A stretch of DNA of 7,231 nucleotides, taken from NCBI GenBank assembly GCA_913062735.1, contig CAJXWI010000125.1, forward strand, positions 1 through 7,231, given 5' to 3'. Both the position numbers and the translations under genes were made by a program. Shown here piece by piece: positions 5,113 through 7,231 of the stretch. The notes under the pieces were generated by a model. The model did not search any database, was not told the origin of the DNA, and saw only the letters and a list, made by a program, of their open reading frames with translations. The DNA is from an uncultured Arcobacter sp. GTDB lineage: Bacteria; Campylobacterota; Campylobacteria; Campylobacterales; Arcobacteraceae. Position 1 is the first letter of the stretch; each line of letters begins with the position of its first letter.

Positions 5113-6672
5113 TTATAAGTTGTTCTTTAAGATATTAATAGCAATATTTTTTTCATTTTCTTTTTCTTCTTCATTCCACTTAAAGTACTCTGCCATAATT
5201 CTTACAACTGTATCTAAGGACTCTAGTGCAGCATCTTTATCTATTAGTGCTAAACTTGTTCTTCTTACTAAAAAATCCAAAGGTTTTTTAACAAACTCAT
5301 GTTCTAAACAATAGATTAACTCAGCATGTGTGTAAAGATAGTTTTTGTTGATATACTCATTTTTATTTCCAGATGAAAGAACAAAAGAAGCTTTGTCTCC
5401 ATACAAAGAAACCGCGTGTTGAAATGTTTTGTCTTCATTAGTATTGTCTTTTTGAAAAGAAAGAAAATCTTCACTCCCAATTAACTTTAATGTTTTCGTA
5501 AAACATTTTTTCTTATTTAAATCAAACTTATTATCAAGATAATCTACCACTTCTTGAGACATTTTTCTATACGTAGTCCATTTTCCACCAATAATACTTA
5601 CAAGATTGGATTTTGAGCTTGTAATAACGTGATCACGTACTATTGTCGATGTATCAGCATCTTTATCAGGGGCAACTAAGGGTCTAATACCACACCAAGA
5701 AGATAAGATTTCACTTTTATTAATTTTTAAAGCAAAATATATTTCTAGGTGTTTTAAAATATACTCAATATCTTTATCACTTACTTCTGGTCTTTCTTGA
5801 AGTTTTGTACTTTCATCTGTAGTTCCAACTAGACATTTTCCCATCCAAGGTAAAATAAATAAAACTCTTCCATCTTCTGTTTTTGGTATCATTAAACCTT
5901 CACCTAAAGGTAAGTACTTTTTGTCCAAAACAATATGAATTCCAGAGCTTAAATCAAGCATCTTTTTTGCTTCTTTATCATCTAATCGTCTAATCTTATC
6001 TGAAAATACTCCTGTAGCATTTACAATCATATCCGCTTCTACTGTATATTCTTCATTGCTAATTTTGTCTTTTACTCTTAAGCCACTTACTTTTTCATTC
6101 TCATATAAAAAGCCAAGAACTTCTTGATAGTTTTTACAAACAGCTCCTTGTTTTTGTGCTGTTTGTAAAAGAGATACATTTAGTTTACTGTCATTAAAAG
6201 AACCATCATAGTATTTAACACCTCCAACTAAACCATCTTTTTTTATAATTGGAAATGAGTTTATCATGGTACTTTTAGAAACAATTGATGATCTTCCTAA
6301 ACCTTTTTTTCCTGCAACAAAATCATATAAACTTAAGCCAATAAACATATAAGGTAGTTCCCACCACTTGTATATAGGAGTAACTAGTGTTAATCTAGAA
6401 CATAAATGTGGTGCGTTCTTAAGTAAACGGGATCTCTCTTTTAGACCTTCTTTAACTAATAAAAACTGGTCTTTATTTAATTTCTTGACTGCTGCTTCTA
6501 AATAACGAACACCACCATGAACTAATTTTGTACTTCTTGAACTTGTACCTTCTGAAAAATCATTTTTTTCTAATAATAATGTTTTAATTCCTCTAGAAGC
6601 TGCATCCAAAGCTATTCCACTTCCAGTTGCTCCACCACCTATAATAATAAGTTCATATTTCTTGTTTTTCAT
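5113..6672 (-). CDS. glpD: Aerobic (quinone-linked, FAD-dependent) glycerol-3-phosphate dehydrogenase GlpD
   Basis: The enzyme oxidises sn-glycerol 3-phosphate to dihydroxyacetone phosphate at the inner membrane and passes electrons to the quinone pool. At 519 aa it is full length for GlpD. The N-terminus holds the FAD dinucleotide fold, IIGGGATGSG (10-19), with E35 at the end of the second strand, then the family signature TSSRSTKLVHGGVRYLE (43-59). Further conserved segments are NATG (218-221), LVGTTDES (281-288), CGIRPLV (327-333) and GGKWTTYR (362-369). H246, R330, R346 and K364 sit in motifs that match the substrate-binding residues of E. coli GlpD. The C-terminal helical domain (about 400-519) includes LVRRTSLALIDKDAALESL. 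The ATG at 6672-6670 has AAGGA at 6686-6682, 9 nt upstream. It lies between a GntR regulator and a divergent glycerol ABC importer, so it probably handles imported glycerol after phosphorylation. No glpK is present in this window. Confidence 0.96.
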   Translation of the reverse strand: MKNKKYELIIIGGGATGSGIALDAASRGIKTLLLEKNDFSEGTSSRSTKLVHGGVRYLEAAVKKLNKDQFLLVKEGLKERSRLLKNAPHLCSRLTLVTPIYKWWELPYMFIGLSLYDFVAGKKGLGRSSIVSKSTMINSFPIIKKDGLVGGVKYYDGSFNDSKLNVSLLQTAQKQGAVCKNYQEVLGFLYENEKVSGLRVKDKISNEEYTVEADMIVNATGVFSDKIRRLDDKEAKKMLDLSSGIHIVLDKKYLPLGEGLMIPKTEDGRVLFILPWMGKCLVGTTDESTKLQERPEVSDKDIEYILKHLEIYFALKINKSEILSSWCGIRPLVAPDKDADTSTIVRDHVITSSKSNLVSIIGGKWTTYRKMSQEVVDYLDNKFDLNKKKCFTKTLKLIGSEDFLSFQKDNTNEDKTFQHAVSLYGDKASFVLSSGNKNEYINKNYLYTHAELIYCLEHEFVKKPLDFLVRRTSLALIDKDAALESLDTVVRIMAEYFKWNEEEKENEKNIAINILKNNL

Positions 6673-6702
6673 GAATTTGATTCCTTATTTCCTAACTACA
6701 TC

Positions 6703-6722
6703 ATAAGGTTATAATGTTATGG
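6703..6722 (+). promoter_or_regulatory. Candidate GntR operator 1, glpD promoter
   Basis: ATAAGGTTATAATGTTATGG matches the sites at gntR and the glpS-like gene over the TTATAATGT core. Together with the C at 6702, bases 6702-6721 form an imperfect palindrome in which 16 of 20 positions are symmetric (CATAA-n2-TTATAA-n2-TTATG). It covers the expected glpD transcript start (about 6721), where a bound dimer would repress. It also contains a plus-strand TATAAT (6710-6715) that could drive rightward transcription. Confidence 0.5.
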
Positions 6723-6727
6723 ATTAG

Positions 6728-6733
6728 ATTATA
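6728..6733 (-). promoter_or_regulatory. Probable -10 box of glpD
   Basis: The minus strand reads TATAAT exactly (6733-6728), 56 nt upstream of the ATG, which would give a leader of about 49 nt. There is no recognisable -35. It is sandwiched between two motif copies (6703-6722 and 6731-6750). Confidence 0.5.
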
Positions 6734-6750
6734 AGGTCATAACCTTTAAA
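6731..6750 (+). promoter_or_regulatory. Candidate GntR operator 2, glpD promoter
   Basis: ATAAGGTCATAACCTTTAAA repeats ATAAGGTYATAA of operator 1, 28 bp away. It also contains its own dyad, AAGGT-n4-ACCTT (6733-6746). Its left end overlaps the glpD -10. AAGGTTAT at 6705-6712 and ATAACCTT at 6739-6746 additionally form a perfect 8-bp inverted repeat spanning both sites, compatible with two bound dimers. Confidence 0.4.
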
Positions 6751-6981
6751 AGTAGATTAAACTAAAATATTATATTACTTTTTAATAAAATTTATATAAT
6801 ATTTCAGTAAACTGTCGCTACTATAAAATTATAATAATATTTAACATTTCTCATACAATAGACCTTTTATTGGGTTTAATAATTCAAAATATAATTTTGC
6901 TTAGAAAAATAGCTTTAAAAAACTTTTGAAATTTAGAAACAATTTAAGCTATATTTAAATTTTGATACGTCACTATAAAGG

Positions 6982-7001
6982 CTATCATTATAATGTTATA
7001 A
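6982..7001 (+). promoter_or_regulatory. Candidate GntR operator with -10 box, glpS-like promoter
   Basis: CTATCATTATAATGTTATAA holds the shared TTATAATGTTAT core. TTATAA-TG-TTATAA (6988-7001) is symmetric at 12 of 14 positions. TATAAT at 6989-6994 is a perfect -10 for the rightward gene, placing the transcript start near 7001 and leaving a leader of about 82 nt. A bound repressor would sit directly on the promoter. Confidence 0.5.
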
Positions 7002-7082
7002 CGTTGCGAAATATTTATAACAACATAGAGATTTTAATTATTAATATGAAATTGATAAAATTGAGAATTAGGAGTAAAGTGA

Positions 7083-7231
7083 ATGTCATTAGAACTACAA
7101 AATATATCTATGAGCGTTGATGGAAGCATGCATATTTATAATACAAACTTGACACTTAAAAAAGGAACGATGAATGTTCTTCTTGGAAGAACATCTTCAG
7201 GTAAAACCAGCTTAATGCGAATTATGGCGGG
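7083..7231 (+). CDS. glpS: ABC transporter ATP-binding protein, GlpS-like (glycerol importer), N-terminal fragment
   Basis: Only the first 50 residues lie in the window; the frame runs off the right edge. It opens SLELQNISMSVDG and reaches the Walker A loop GRTSSGKT (35-42), followed by SLMRIMAG. The wording 'LELxxVs...l..G..NVLLGxTxxGKTSLMRxMAG' is characteristic of carbohydrate-type ATPases and closest, from memory, to GlpS of the rhizobial GlpSTPQV glycerol ABC importer, which uses two different ATPases (GlpS and GlpT). The divergent position next to glpD supports glycerol as substrate. AGGAG at 7070-7074 lies 8 nt before the ATG; an ATG at 7046 is out of frame. Being first in the operon, it would be followed by glpT, permeases, a binding protein and perhaps glpK, all unseen. 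ATP-binding function is certain; the substrate assignment is moderate. Confidence 0.72.
   Translation, partial: MSLELQNISMSVDGSMHIYNTNLTLKKGTMNVLLGRTSSGKTSLMRIMA

Larger units (their letters stand above)
6673..7082. other. 410-bp divergent promoter region between glpD and the glpS-like gene
   Basis: No gene, tRNA or open frame of note is present. The two ends hold the promoters and motif copies listed separately. The middle (about 6750-6960) is extremely AT-rich with several TATAAT-like strings. It contains only a weak interrupted dyad, TAGCTTTAAA (6910-6919) against TTTAAGCTA (6943-6951), and a 5-bp CAATA/TATTG pair around 6856-6872. Its length leaves room for further regulatory sites or a small RNA, but none can be supported by eye. 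Confidence 0.6.

Noticed and set aside
5060..5314. 84-aa plus-strand open frame across the 3' end of glpD
   Set aside because: It is antisense to the conserved GlpD C-terminus, starts in an inverted repeat and has a Ser/Leu/Lys-rich shadow composition.
6750..6970. Possible small RNA or tRNA in the long AT-rich gap
   Set aside because: No cloverleaf, no GC-rich stem and no terminator were found; only weak short dyads expected in such AT-rich sequence.
7046..7120. Earlier ATG upstream of the ABC ATPase
   Set aside because: It is in a different frame from the Walker A frame and stops after about 24 codons; the ATG at 7083 has a good AGGAG site.
1..7231. CRISPR array, insertion sequence, phage or defence system
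   Set aside because: No regularly spaced repeats, transposase, integrase, nuclease or toxin-antitoxin frames are visible; the content is metabolic and regulatory.

Overview
The window is AT-rich (roughly 30% GC by eye), densely coding bacterial DNA with AGGAG/AAGGA ribosome binding sites. Low GC, codon use, protein style and a glycerol ABC transporter beside glpD suggest an Arcobacter-like member of the Campylobacterota. This is inference from gene content; no rRNA or other marker is present.

Left part (1-3117, all + strand): the 3' end of a tctB-like gene and a complete tctA, encoding the small and large membrane subunits of a tripartite tricarboxylate transporter (TTT). A compact GC hairpin ending in a T-run follows tctA. 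Next come a 301-aa beta-hydroxyacid dehydrogenase of the YihU (3-sulfolactaldehyde / succinic semialdehyde reductase) type and, overlapping it by 1 nt (TAATG), a 142-aa protein that looks like a divergent GlcG/HbpS-fold protein. The simplest reading is import of a small organic acid, carboxylate or sulfonate, followed by reduction or oxidation of a semialdehyde/hydroxyacid intermediate. The substrate cannot be read from sequence.

Middle part (3118-4208): an intergenic region with three consecutive perfect or near-perfect dyad symmetries, then a tandem-domain universal stress protein on the + strand, then a short convergent gap.

Right part (4209-7231): a glycerol/glycerol-3-phosphate locus. 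It contains a GntR/HutC-type repressor (- strand, TTG start), aerobic glycerol-3-phosphate dehydrogenase glpD (- strand) and, divergent from glpD, the first 50 codons of an ABC ATPase resembling GlpS of the rhizobial GlpSTPQV glycerol importer. A roughly 20-bp AT-rich, partly palindromic element built on TTATAATG occurs in front of gntR, glpD and the glpS-like gene, in each case on or beside a TATAAT-type -10. The best-supported new proposal here is that the GntR protein is the local glycerol (or glycerol-3-phosphate) repressor, acting at these sites and on its own promoter, in place of the usual DeoR-type GlpR.
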